This document shows positions 23,501 to 33,400 of a DNA stretch of 64,000 nt, piece by piece. Below the pieces are notes generated by a model. It ran no database searches. It worked only from the letters and a program-made list of their open reading frames with translations, and was not told where the DNA came from. The position numbers and the translations under genes are program-made. Every line of letters starts with the position of its first letter. Within the stretch, counting starts at the first letter, position 1. The DNA comes from Acanthopleura granulata (Eukaryota > Mollusca > Polyplacophora > Chitonida > Chitonidae), in NCBI GenBank assembly GCA_016165875.1, contig JABBOT010000002.1, positions 35,181,868 to 35,245,867 on the forward strand, read 5' to 3'.

Positions 23501-25682
23501 CAAACAAAAAGAAAACAGCTGATATAACACTACTTCTACTTGGCAAGTTCTGCTGATGTCACAGATATTTTGGTCTTTTTCTCCCTTTCTATTTTTGAGA
23601 GGAGGCCTCCATGGCCGAGGGTGTTAGTGCACCCGTGCGGCATTATGACCTTGAGCCTCTCACTAATGTGGTCGCTGTGAGTTCAAGTCCTCTCGGGCCA
23701 TACGGAGAAAGGTCCACCAGCAAACTGAGGATGGTCATGGATTTCCCACGGGGCTCTGCTCAGTTTCCTCCCACCAAAATGCTGACCACAGTCATATAAA
23801 TGAAATATTCTTGGGTATGGTGTAAAACACCAATCAAATAAATAAAGAAATAAATTTTTGAGATCCTTGTGTGTTGAGATACTCATTTATTTTTCAATGT
23901 AATGCTATAAAATTTGGCACATATGTAGCTAAATACTTAGGCTAAAAAAACAGTCCCAAATTTTTGATATCTTTTCTTGCTTTAAAGATATTAGTGAAAG
24001 AATTTTCCCAATATTTGAAGTATATAGTAAGTATTTGAAAGTTTTAACTTTAAATGCTCACTCATAACAGTTCAAGGTAAATATTAAAAATCTGTGTGAC
24101 CATTTTTAGTGTGAACAGTAAATTATCCACTTGGGCCAAAAAAAATAGACAAATTTTGAAAATTGGCAAAAAAACGTTTTTAAAAACAGCTCTGATTTTT
24201 TCAGACTTTCTCTTTATTTTGGTTAATATTAAAGTTAGGTAAATTTTAAAAGCTTCTTTGAGATCAGCAGTCGTTCAGCTTCCAGAATATATATATACAT
24301 ATGGCCATATTTGATCAATATTTTGGGCTACAGAAGACAAAATGTGAAATTCTGCTTACAGGGGGTTCTGATATCCTTAAGGGGGTAGAGGTCTGAAAAC
24401 ACATGTAGAGGGGACTCCTAACTGCACTTTTAGGATATGGAAAGTGATATCTCCAGTACTGTTGGAGACACTGACACTCATTCTTAAATATCGCACTTTG
24501 ATTAATGCCTTTGTTGAATTTTTTTTATTGGTAACAAAAGATGTACTTATTCACTGTGGTACAAGATAACAATCGCTGTGACTCGAGTCATCATTGAACA
24601 GGGAAATGTACCACATTACCTCAGATTTCTGACCAGGTGGAAATTGTAATAAGCACCTGAACCTTTTAACACAGTAAAGTTTTTCACAGTGGTTTAGATC
24701 AACTGAGCAACTCTCAAGTCAGTGATCCAAATTGTCACATGCACTCCAGCTTGGCACAGTGGCGAGTTAACTGGTTTCACTTTGCGAGATAATGCTTCAA
24801 TTCCAGATTTTGGATGTTCATTTCAAAGCATTTGCATGTACTAGTATTTGGTTTAACTACCCATGCCAATATATGTTAGTTCTTCACAATACCACCAGTG
24901 ATTCAGGTTGTTATTTTTTCTCAGGTTACAAGCTGGAAACAGAGACTCAGACATGGCATCGTCCACAAGTCAGGGGGCGCCCTCAGATAGTCAGACATCA
25001 GGTCAAAGGTCATCTGCTGCAGGTCAGAAGGCAGCATCTGACACAAGCTCTAAGGCTGGGAAGATGCCAAAATGGTTTATGAAAGGTATGTGTATTCTAC
25101 ACACAGACTCCATCATTTGGCAGTAGTTATTAATCTGCCAGATTAGCTTGAGAAGATGTTCAAATGATGTCTTGGGCTTCTTTTTGCAGATTGGTTGCAT
25201 GGCAACCTCGATAGAACGATCGTCCTCAGGCAGTATATATTAATACTAAGTACCAGCAGTGTAAATGTGATATTGGCAGAAATTATCTTTATATGTGTTT
25301 GATAGGCCGTAATTTATACGTCAGATACCCTGCTGCTGGATAAATAACTGAACAACAATGGTCTATGGACCACCCATTGTGATTACTGATTCCAGGGACA
25401 TGGAGGAGAGAGTTGCAAAATGGTCAACCCATCAGTTATATGCCTGAAAACAATTTTTTTTCCCCTCTGCCTGGCAGTGATATAGATGGCATGAGATCTC
25501 CTTGGTGTACAGTGGACCCTAGACTGCTAATGACTGTTGGGCTGCTGAACACTGATTAAGGCCAAATAAAAATGTCCCCCAAATCCTTTCATTGTTGTAT
25601 TCTTTTTCACTGGCTGTACATGTATTCGTTGACAGGGAGGAAATTTGTGAACATTGTCTATCCTGTTTCAGGTAAAAAGTAA
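8571..25682 (+). CDS. ASPSCR1: ASPSCR1/TUG: UBX-domain p97/VCP cofactor, tether containing UBX domain
   Basis: Eighteen coding exons join without a phase conflict: 8571-8651, 11919-11977, 12312-12527, 12868-12949, 13256-13329, 13619-14087, 14551-14670, 14912-14958, 15408-15432, 15689-15755, 16073-16145, 17094-17242, 21393-21455, 21765-21817, 22306-22357, 22790-22862, 24925-25085 and 25672-25682. They give 624 codons plus stop (the human protein is about 550). The first exon starts MATSIQVLCPNGRRQTVKV, the N-terminal ubiquitin-like (TUG-UBL1) domain. Residues ~47-170 carry the second UBL-like region (FRYANLPNNAKLELV, then LRDTTLKMLGLTGG). Residues ~171-410 are low-complexity linker. LPDDFFEVTVSDVK (~414-427) and IQFPDRWILQALFRPRET (~470-487) lead into the C-terminal UBX domain. 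The end, KMPKWFMKGKK, corresponds to the conserved basic tail. In vertebrates the protein retains GLUT4 vesicles and disassembles p97 hexamers; in an invertebrate the p97 role is the safer inference. Confidence 0.93.
8652..11918 (+). other. ASPSCR1 intron 1
   Basis: A 3.3-kb intron between the first and second coding exons. It holds a minus-strand SINE (9381-9535) and otherwise AT-rich sequence. Small open frames at 9594-9785 and 11475-11905 lack splice context, codon character or recognisable motifs, so I do not call them. Nothing else is recognised between 9800 and 11900. Confidence 0.6.
9381..9535 (-). mobile_element. SINE, 5' portion, minus strand
   Basis: Read on the minus strand, it starts GGGGCCTCTGTCGCTCAGTG with the tRNA-like A-box region (GGTTAGAATGC), then the body segment CAGCAACCTGTGGATGGTCA. 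The conserved 3' tail is absent. Confidence 0.75.
16312..16405 (-). mobile_element. SINE 3' fragment, minus strand
   Basis: Tail and part of the body of the SINE family in reverse orientation: an ATTTATTTATTTC run, then a degraded form of the ...GCGTAAAACACCA tail and GGTTTCCTCCCACC body. It lies in the intron before exon 12 of ASPSCR1. Confidence 0.65.
18703..18904 (-). mobile_element. SINE, 5'-truncated, minus strand
   Basis: Reverse-orientation copy with an intact AAATAAATAAAC tail, the TGTAAAACACC tail motif and the body including GTGAGTTCAAGTCCAGTTC (B-box-like). The tRNA-like head is missing at the 5' end. Confidence 0.8.
19137..19218 (-). tRNA. tRNA-Ser(GCU)
   Basis: The minus strand folds as a complete class II tRNA. 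The acceptor stem is GACGAGG (19218-19212) paired with CCTCGTC (19144-19138). It has a canonical A box (TGGCCGAGTGG), the anticodon loop CTGCTAA with anticodon GCT, a variable arm GGGGTCTCCCC, and a B box GGTTCGAATCC. Position 73 is G, as expected for tRNA-Ser. No CCA is encoded and no intron is present. On the same strand a T-run (TTTTTCTTTTTC, complement of about 19121-19133) follows within 5 nt and suits RNA polymerase III termination. It lies in ASPSCR1 intron 12 but is transcribed in the opposite direction. Confidence 0.96.
19423..19644 (-). other. CpG-rich stretch with a 73-codon open frame, unrecognised
   Basis: The minus strand carries an ATG-initiated frame of 73 codons ending in TGA. 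The surrounding 19385-19740 is visibly richer in CG dinucleotides than the rest of the intron. The predicted peptide includes HVFIGNPSPRHLRALRVGDR, which I cannot assign to a family. It begins about 200 bp on the upstream side of the tRNA-Ser gene on the same strand. It could be a small gene, a first exon, an unmethylated regulatory island, or chance. Confidence 0.25.
20161..20686 (-). mobile_element. SINE, minus strand, interrupted by a second SINE
   Basis: The 3' part (20161-20226, tail first) and the rest (20490-20686) form one reverse-orientation SINE, split by the plus-strand copy at 20227-20489. The head end at 20686 reads GGGGGTCTTTGTGGCTCAAT on the minus strand. The split point shows a short duplication of GATGGTGG/GCGGTGGT type, consistent with target-site duplication. 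Confidence 0.8.
20227..20489 (+). mobile_element. Near full-length tRNA-derived SINE
   Basis: The best-preserved copy in the window. The head GGCCTCCGTGGCTCAGTCGG has an A-box-like TGGCTCAGTCGGTTAG, and a B-box-like GTGAGTTCAAGTCC lies about 60 bp on. The body contains CAGCAACCTGCAGATGGTCA and GGTTTCCTCCCAC. The tail is GAGTACGGTGTAAAACACCA followed by ATTAAATAAATAAA. The pol III box layout and A-rich tail define it as a tRNA-derived SINE; it is not a functional tRNA. Confidence 0.88.
22029..22213 (+). mobile_element. SINE, internally shortened
   Basis: The head (TTTCGTGGCTAAGGTGGTTAG) and tail (GGCATAAAACACCAATTAAA) belong to the same SINE family, but most of the middle body is missing. It lies in the intron between ASPSCR1 exons 14 and 15. 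Confidence 0.8.
23108..24376. mobile_element. TTAA-flanked non-autonomous DNA transposon, copy 2 (with SINE insertion)
   Basis: Second copy of the repeat at 328-1447, alignable along most of its length. The ends are inverted repeats: GGATACCAGAATCCC on the left and GGGTTCTGATATCC on the right, flanked on both sides by TTAA (23104-23107 and 24377-24380). A SINE (23602-23854) is inserted in the middle. No transposase frame is present. It lies in ASPSCR1 intron 16. Confidence 0.75.
23602..23854 (+). mobile_element. SINE inserted in a DNA transposon
   Basis: Near full-length SINE from GGAGGCCTCCATGGCCGAGG to the AATAAATAAAG tail, with the B-box-like GTGAGTTCAAGTCC. The sequence ATTTTTGAGA occurs on both sides (about 23591-23600 and 23854-23864) and is the likely target-site duplication. 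The homologous element copy at 328-1447 has no SINE here, which confirms an insertion. Confidence 0.85.
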
Positions 25683-26477
25683 GAAGACGGCATTTATTGG
25701 AAGAGGCATATTCGGGAGGGGGCTTGGCACCTTCATTACCGCAGCCAAGACTTACCTCAAGTCTCACAAGCCTGGGCTTTCAGTTTGACTCAGAAATGAA
25801 AAGAAAAAGGCTGACCTGCTTTATTTATGGCATAATTTGAAATACAGTTCATCAGATGTCAGAAACTGGCAGTGGAACTATTTCGAATGTAATGAAAATT
25901 GTGAATTTGAAAATGTGTTTTGTTAAATACAACAAAAGAACAAACAAACCAAGTTTTTGGTGGGGTTGTAAGTGATTTATTTATTTATTATATTCTCTAC
26001 AGCCATGTATATAAACCATCTAAGAGCCAGAGCTTAAACCATATGCCAGTCCACAATATGTATCTTATGTTCACTTCTGCTATATGGTTTATGTTGTCTG
26101 GTAGAACAGTGTTCACACTCCAGGCCAATAGCAAACAGGGAGAAATAAACGAGCTCAAAATGTTGCTCCTGCATACTCACACAGGCTGTGCCAGCCTATC
26201 ACATTTGGACCGGTTCTACATCAGCATGTGGATTTGGTGCTTGTTACTTTAGTTCTGTGCTTACATATATAGAAGATCTGATATTTCATGAATTATGGTA
26301 TGAGCACAGAGTTGGAGAATTACAGTGTAAACAGATCAATTAGCAATGGTGAGAAGAAAAAACATGCTTTGTCAGTCCATGACGTGTGCTCCCTGCATAT
26401 ACACACAAGTCATGTGTGTTACAGATGATCTTTAAAGCTTAGAGCTATGAAGGTTGAAGTGTCATATTTATGACTAC

Positions 26478-26483
26478 AATAAA
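26478..26483 (+). promoter_or_regulatory. Candidate poly(A) signal AATAAA for ASPSCR1
   Basis: AATAAA about 800 bp after the ASPSCR1 stop. It is the first canonical hexamer on the plus strand that I noticed after the stop and is a plausible 3' end. Confidence 0.45.
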
Positions 26484-26534
26484 ACATTTAAAGAACAAAA
26501 AATATATATTAAAACAAGCATACATTATAGAACA

Positions 26535-26690
26535 TTTGTTGGTGTTTTGCCACGAACTTGAGAATATTTAGCTTCTACAGTCACAGCCAGCATTAAGGTG
26601 GGACCTACGACCATCCACAGTTTGCTGGGAGATCATCCCCATGAGGAGGCCAGCTTGAACTGGACTAGAACTCGGTGATCACATTGGTAA
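26535..26690 (-). mobile_element. SINE fragment, degraded, minus strand
   Basis: Reverse-orientation body with a degraded tail (GGTGTTTTGCCACGAACTTG) and the B-box region GAACTGGACTAGAACTC. The tRNA-like head is missing. Confidence 0.65.
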
Positions 26691-27478
26691 GATGTCCCCG
26701 AGCCTTTTGCACCGGGTAATTAAAACTCCCAGACATTTATCACTGTTATATTTATATGTAATAATGCCGTTCTTCAGAATCCAACAGATAACGGCCACCA
26801 TTATGAAGTGTCAACCAGGGGGTTTTAGGCTTTGTAAACATTCAGAAAGATTCTGCAGTCAACGATCTATGCCTGCATCCGTAAGTCTCAATCACTGATG
26901 AGCCTTTCTGTGATGAATATGATGATGTATGACTATGAAACTCGGTAAGAAATTTAACAAGGTCTGCATACTGTACAATATTCAAAAGATTATTTCACTT
27001 TTTTTATGAGACTGGGAGCCTTTATGGTTTTTCTATATACAATTTTAGGCATTCTAATACTGCCCTTATTTGTTCATAAATACAACACTGTACAAACATG
27101 CTAATTTTACATCTTTGAATTCTGATATATCTACAAGACCACAGTTTGTTAATTACATGTATTTACGTAAACATAATCTGGAAAAAGAATTTTGTCTTGC
27201 ACATTATTTCACTCATAACATTAAAAAAAACATGATTGGAATAATTATTTATCACAGGACAAGATCATCATTAGCAACCATTTTGTATTTAATCATTTAC
27301 ATAGACACAGAGAGAAAAATTTATGTATTAATATTACATGTGGTATCACTGTGTTCAGAAGGTTAAACCCAATTAACTTCTCCATTCACTTAGTCCACAG
27401 GCACTAGCTACATAATTCTCTCCAGGAGACAACATTTTCATTGACTGATAAATGATCTCTTAGGGTAATTCCTTCTCA

Positions 27479-30400
27479 TCAGACTTTGACATGGTACTTA
27501 GCCACACGCAGCTCTTCCTTAAGTCTATCTGCATCCAGCTGCCTCCAGTAAATATCATCATCATCTCGAAATATCTGCTCCTGGAAGTCTTGTATTTCGC
27601 GTTCCATTTTCTTTCTCAGCTCTTTCTTCATCTGTTCCAACACCTGAACAATACGATGGTTTTTACTTTTTTATTAACATTCACTGATTGCAGGATAATC
27701 TCTGTTGTTTAAAAGACTGTGAAATGAATAAATGACTGAATTCCTGATCAGGTTATTTCACCCATATCGTGCCAACACTGACAGGCACAATGCACATTTC
27801 TAAATTGTAATGTTTGCTTGTGGCTTTATTTGAGTTACAGTCAGATATAAATTTCATCCAGCACTAACAAAACATTATAATCTAGAACACCGTCAACAAG
27901 GACACAAGAGTTTTCAAAAGGAAATGAAATTATTGAGTAATCAGTCAACCTGGAATAATTTGGTAGGCATGGTTACTTTATCTACATTCTTGATTTGTGT
28001 TCTACATTGTCCTAAAGAATATTTCACTTAAGCAAAGGTGGATATAGGATAATGATAACAGACTTACCCTGGACTGCGCCTTCTCCCTCAGCTGCTGTTC
28101 CTCTCTCTCACGGGCCACTGACTCAGCCAGCATTTCAAACTGATCCCGATAACTATAACAAGTCAAGACTAATATACACAGTGCTATGTAAAAAGTCAAT
28201 CAGAATTTATTGAGTGACACAATATTACATTAAAGGGTTCAGATCAGTGTTCAGTCATTAATCTGTCAGTCTTTAATAAGGATGCTGAATACCAACTGTT
28301 ATAGACTTCAAATCTGACAAATGAGGTTTGAATGTTTTTGTGCCAAACATAGTTGTGAAGTGACATGAAAATCGCCGATCGCAAAGTTTGAATACTGTTC
28401 ATGTCTTGGTCACAATCATATCAATTGGAGTGTGATAGTCTTTACTGCTCAAGAGTATCTTGGGGACGACAGAATTACTGTAGGATTGAAGCAAACTTGT
28501 TTTCGTAGCCAGCTTCACCAACCTGAGGTCAGCACACATGAAAAGAGTGAGCTCCTGCTTGGCAAATACTAGAGTACTGATCTGTTTTCTAAAAGGTAAC
28601 CAGAGAAGAAAAAAAACAGACTGGAGATCTTCAACATTAGGTACTTCTTACTCTCATTCAAGTCAAAGGCTTTCATGGTGCCAATTCTGTGTCACGAAAA
28701 TTTCATGTAAAACAAGTCTGGCGTATTTGAGTTTCCTGTAAGTAAACTTCTTTAGTAGAAGCTTTCCTCATTAGAAAGTGATGTCAAGGTGCAATAACTA
28801 GGACACAGGTCCTCAAAAGGATACTAATTTTCCAAGGAGTCTATATCATTCTGTCTCTCCTGAGCCTGAATCTCTCGCTGCTCCTTGGCATATCGTCTCA
28901 GCTCTCTGATCCTTTCTTTCTGGATTTCTAACCCATCACGGAAAAGCTTCTTGAATAACTGCAAAAGTCCATGAAAAGTGAGTGTGTTCAAGTAATACAA
29001 CTTGTTTGGATGGACATAAAATAAGGAAATAAATTAATACAATTAATCAATTTCAACAATCACCATGGTTAAAGATGCTATGGTTTTAATATACTTTGGT
29101 AGTAGAAATTCCTTTTACGCCAAAAAAATCGAAACTTGCCATCTCTTCCTTCGTTCTTCTCTTTAACATCTTTGCCCTTGATCGGACCTGGTACTCATTG
29201 TAATATTTCCTGGATTTTGCGGACTGCATGCGTTTCTCATGTAGTTTATTTTTCACAGACAACTCTTGTTCTCTTTTCAATTTTTGTTCTCTCTGTAAAA
29301 TATAAACACCCACTGACAACAATTCACCACATGATGTTCAGTTGAAGTCAAGGAAATCTAATACCTTACAACCTTGTACATTTATGTCTTTAGAATACTT
29401 ACAATAACCAGTATTGATTTATTCTAAATTTTTAATGAAGTTTAAAGACAAACAAGGCAACCTTTCCCATTGGGTATAACAGAAACACTTGAATGATATT
29501 TTAATGAGAGCTACATTTCCATGTGTTATACTCGGCATGCCTCCCCCAGCCTCACCCTTTCCGATTCAAAACACATATACACGTACCATTCTCTGACTGT
29601 GAGCCATCTCTTTCCTCATGATGTTTAACAGAATCTTCTGTCTGTCTTCTGCCTCTTCCAACTAACAGGAAAAAAACAACAACTACCTTTTAACTCGGAG
29701 AAATATGACCTCAACGGACTTAATTTAGAGCAAGGGTAATGCATTAAAACTTAATAACTTGATATGAATAACTAAACTGATTTCGAAGACTGATGACATA
29801 GACCTCGCAAGGTAACACATAAGCCCATCATTATAAGTATATTTGTTGGTGGGTAACCGGACTGGCCCTCCAAACTAGGTTTTCAAACTCAACTTCTTTC
29901 AGATCTATTCCTTTCCCTATCAACCTACAATATTTGTTTTTTTGACAGGCTTGGATTATCCATTTTTTTTATGGTTGGCATGAGGCAGCAGGAACTGATG
30001 AGTAGAACAGTTTGCTCAGAGTGTATTGTAAGTGTTCACCTGTTGGAGATAGTGGAGCAGTTTGCTCAGAGTGTATTGTGAGTGTTCACCAGTTGGAGAT
30101 AGTGGAGCAGTTTTCTCAGAGTGTATTGTGAGTGTTCACCAGTTGGAGATAGTGGAGCAGTTTGCTCAGAGTGTATTGTGAGTGTTCACCTGTTGGAGAT
30201 AGTGGAGCAGTCTGCTCAGAGTGTATTGTGAGTGTTCACCTGTTGGAGATAGTGGAGCAGTTTGCTCAGAGTGTATTGTGAGTGTTCACCTGTTGGAGAT
30301 AGTGGAGCAGTTTGCTCAGAGTGTATTGTGAGTGTTCACCTGTTGGAGATAGTGGAGCAGTTTGCTCAGAGTGTATTGTGAGTGTTCACCTGTTGGAGAT

Positions 30401-33400
30401 AGTGGAGCAGTTTGCTCAGAGTGTATTGTGAGTGTTCACCTGTTGGAGATAGTGGAGCAGTTTGCTCAGAGTGTATTGTGAGTGTTCACCTGTTGGAGAT
30501 AGTGGAGCAGTTTGCTCAGAGTGTATTGTGAGTGTTCACCTGTTGGAGATAGTGGAGCAGTTTGCTCAGAGTGTATTGTGAGTGTTCACCTGTTGGAGAT
30601 AGTGGAGCAGTTTGCTCAGAGTGTATTGTGAGTGTTCACCTGTTGGAGATAGTGGAGCAGTTTGCTCAGATTGTATTGTGAGTGTTCACCAGTTGGTGAT
30701 AGTGGAGCAGTTTGCTCAGATTGTATTGTGAGTGCTCACCTGTTGGAGATAGTGGAGCAGTTTGCTCAGAGTGTATTGTGAGTGTTCACCTGTTGGAGAT
30801 AGTGGAGCAGTTTGCTCAGAGTGTATTGTGAGTGTTCACCTGTTGGAGATAGTGGAGCAGTTTGCTCAGAGTGTATTGTGAGTGTTCACCTGTTGGAGAT
30901 AGTGGAGCAGTTTGCTCAGAGTGTATTGTGAGTGTTCACCTGTTGGAGATAGTGGAGCAGTTTGCTCAGAGTGTATTGCGAGTGTTCACCTGTTGGAGAT
31001 AGTGGAGCAGTTTGCTCAGAGTGTATTGTGAGTGTTCACCTGTTGGATATAGTGGAGCAGTTTGCTCAGAGTGTATTGCGAGTGTTCACCTGTTGGAGAT
31101 AGTGGAGCAGTTTGCTCAGAGTGTATTGTGAGTGTTCACCTGTTGGAGATAGTGGAGCAGTTTGCTCAGAGTGTATTGTGAGTGTTCACCTGTTGGAGAT
31201 AGTGGAGCAGTTTGCTCAGATTGTATTGTGAGTGTTCACCAGTTGGTGATAGTGGAGCAGTTTGCTCAGAGTGTATTGTGAGTGTTCACCTGTTGGAGAT
31301 AGTGGAGCAGTTTGCTCAGATTGTATTGTGAGTGTTCACCAGTTGGTGATAGTGGAGCAGTTTGCTCAGATTGTATTGTGAGTGCTCACCTGTTGGAGAT
31401 AGTGGAGCAGTTTGCTCAGATTGTATTGTGAGTGCTCACCAGTTGGAGATAGTGGAGCAGTTTGCTCAGAGTGTATTGTGAGTGTTCACCTGTTGGAGAT
31501 AGTGGAGCAGTTTGCTCAGAGTGTATTGTGAGTGTTCACCTGTTGGAGATAGTGGAGCAGTTTGCTCAGAGTGTATTGTGAGTGTTCACCTGTTGGAGAT
31601 AGTGGAGCAGTTTGCTCAGAGTGTATTGTGAGTGTTCACCTGTTGGAGATAGTGGAGCAGTTTGCTCAGAGTGTATTGTGAGTGTTCACCTGTTGGAGAT
31701 AGTGGAGCAGTTTGCTCAGAGTGTATTGTGAGTGTTCACCTGTTGGAGATAGTGGAGCAGTTTGCTCAGAGTGTATTGTGAGTGTTCACCTGTTGGAGAT
31801 AGTGGAGCAGTTTGCTCAGATTGTATTGTGAGTGTTCACCAGTTGGTGATAGTGGAGCAGTTTGCTCAGATTGTATTGTGAGTGCTCACCTGTTGGAGAT
31901 AGTGGAGCAGTTTGCTCAGATTGTATTGTGAGTGCTCACCAGTTGGAGATAGTGGAGCAGTTTGCTCAGATTGTATTGTGAGTGTTCACCTGTTGGAGAT
32001 AGTGGAGCAGTTTGCTCAGAGTGTATTGTGAGTGTTCACCTGTTGGAGATAGTGGAGCAGTTTGCTCAGAGTGTATTGTGAGTGTTCACCAGTTGGAGAT
32101 AGTGGAGCAGTTTGCCCAGTGTATCTTAAGCGCTCACCTGTTGGAGATAGTGGAGCAGTTTGCTCACAGTGTATTGTGAGTGTTCACCAGTTGGTGATAG
32201 TGGAGCAGTTTGCTCAGATTGTATTGTGAGTGTTCACCAGTTGGAGATAGTGGAGCAGTTTGCCCAGTGTATCTTAAGCGCTCACCTGTTGGAGATAGTG
32301 GAGCAGTTAGCTCAGAGTGTATTGTGAGTGTTCACCTGTTGGAGATAGTGGAGCAGTTTGCTCAGATTGTATTGTGAGTGTTCACCAGTTGGAGATAGTG
32401 GAGCAGTTTGCTCAGAGTGTATTGTGAGTGCTCACCTGTTGGAGATAGTGGAGCAGTTTGCTCAGATTGTATTGTGAGTGCTCACCAGTTGGAGATAGTG
32501 GAGCAGTTTGCTCAGATTGTATTGTGAGTGTTCACCTGTTGGAGATAGTGGAGCAGTTTGCTCAGATTGTACTGTGAGTGTTCACCTGTTGGAGATAGTG
32601 GAGCAGTTTGCTCAGATTGTACTGTGAGTGCTCACCTGTTGGAGATAGTGGAGCAGTTTGCTCAGAGTGTATTGTGAGTGTTCACCAGTTGGAGATAGTG
32701 GAGCAGTTTGCTCAGATTGTACTGTGAGTGTTCACCTGTTGGAGATAGTGGAGCAGTTTGCTCAGAGTGTATTGTGAGTGTTCACCTGTTGGAGATAGTG
32801 GAGCAGTTTGCTCACAGTGTATTGTGAGTGTTCACCAGTTGGAGATAGTGGAGCAGTTTGCTCAGAGTGTATTGTGAGTGTTCACCTGTTGGATATAGTG
32901 GAGCAGTTTGCTCAGAGTGTATTGTGAGTGTTCACCAGTTGGAGATAGTGGAGCAGTTTGCTCAGATTGTACTGTGAGTGCTCACCTGTTGGAGATAGTG
33001 GAGCAGTTTGCTCAGAGTGTATTGTGAGTGTTCACCAGTTGGAGATAGTGGAGCAGTTTGCTCAGATTGTACTGTGAGTGTTCACCTGTTGGAGATAGTG
33101 GAGCAGTTTGCTCAGAGTGTATTGTGAGTGTTCACCAGTTGGAGATAGTGGAGCAGTTTGCTCACAGTGTATTGTGAGTGTTCACCAGTTGGAGATAGTG
33201 GAGCAGTTTGCTCAGAGTGTATTGTGAGTGCTCACCAGTTGGAGATAGTGGAGCAGTTGCTCAGAGTGTATTGTGAGTGCTCACCAGTTGGAGATAGTGG
33301 AACAGTTTACCCAGAGTGTATTGTAAGTGCTCACCTGTTGGATGCCTCTGTTTTTGCGTGTTTGAACAGCCTGCTGAGCGCGGGTTAGTCTCTCTATCTG

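Larger units (their letters stand above)
25683..27478. other. Tail-to-tail spacer between ASPSCR1 and CEP95
   Basis: Contains the ASPSCR1 3' UTR, a minus-strand SINE fragment and the CEP95 3' UTR (minus). The 110-codon frame at 25920-26252 lies in the probable 3' UTR and has no recognisable feature. TTTAAT at 27288-27293 (ATTAAA on the minus strand) is a possible CEP95 poly(A) signal, weakly supported. Confidence 0.6.

Noticed and set aside
25920..26252. 110-codon frame after ASPSCR1
   Set aside because: Lies in the probable 3' UTR, no motifs, codon use not different from surrounding AT-rich sequence.
29998..33334. CRISPR-like array
   Set aside because: Units are contiguous 50-bp repeats with no unique spacers, in a eukaryotic intron.
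33158..33388. 76-codon plus-strand frame at the edge of the 50-bp array
   Set aside because: Repeat-derived and antisense to CEP95 exon 19; the minus-strand exon explains the conservation.
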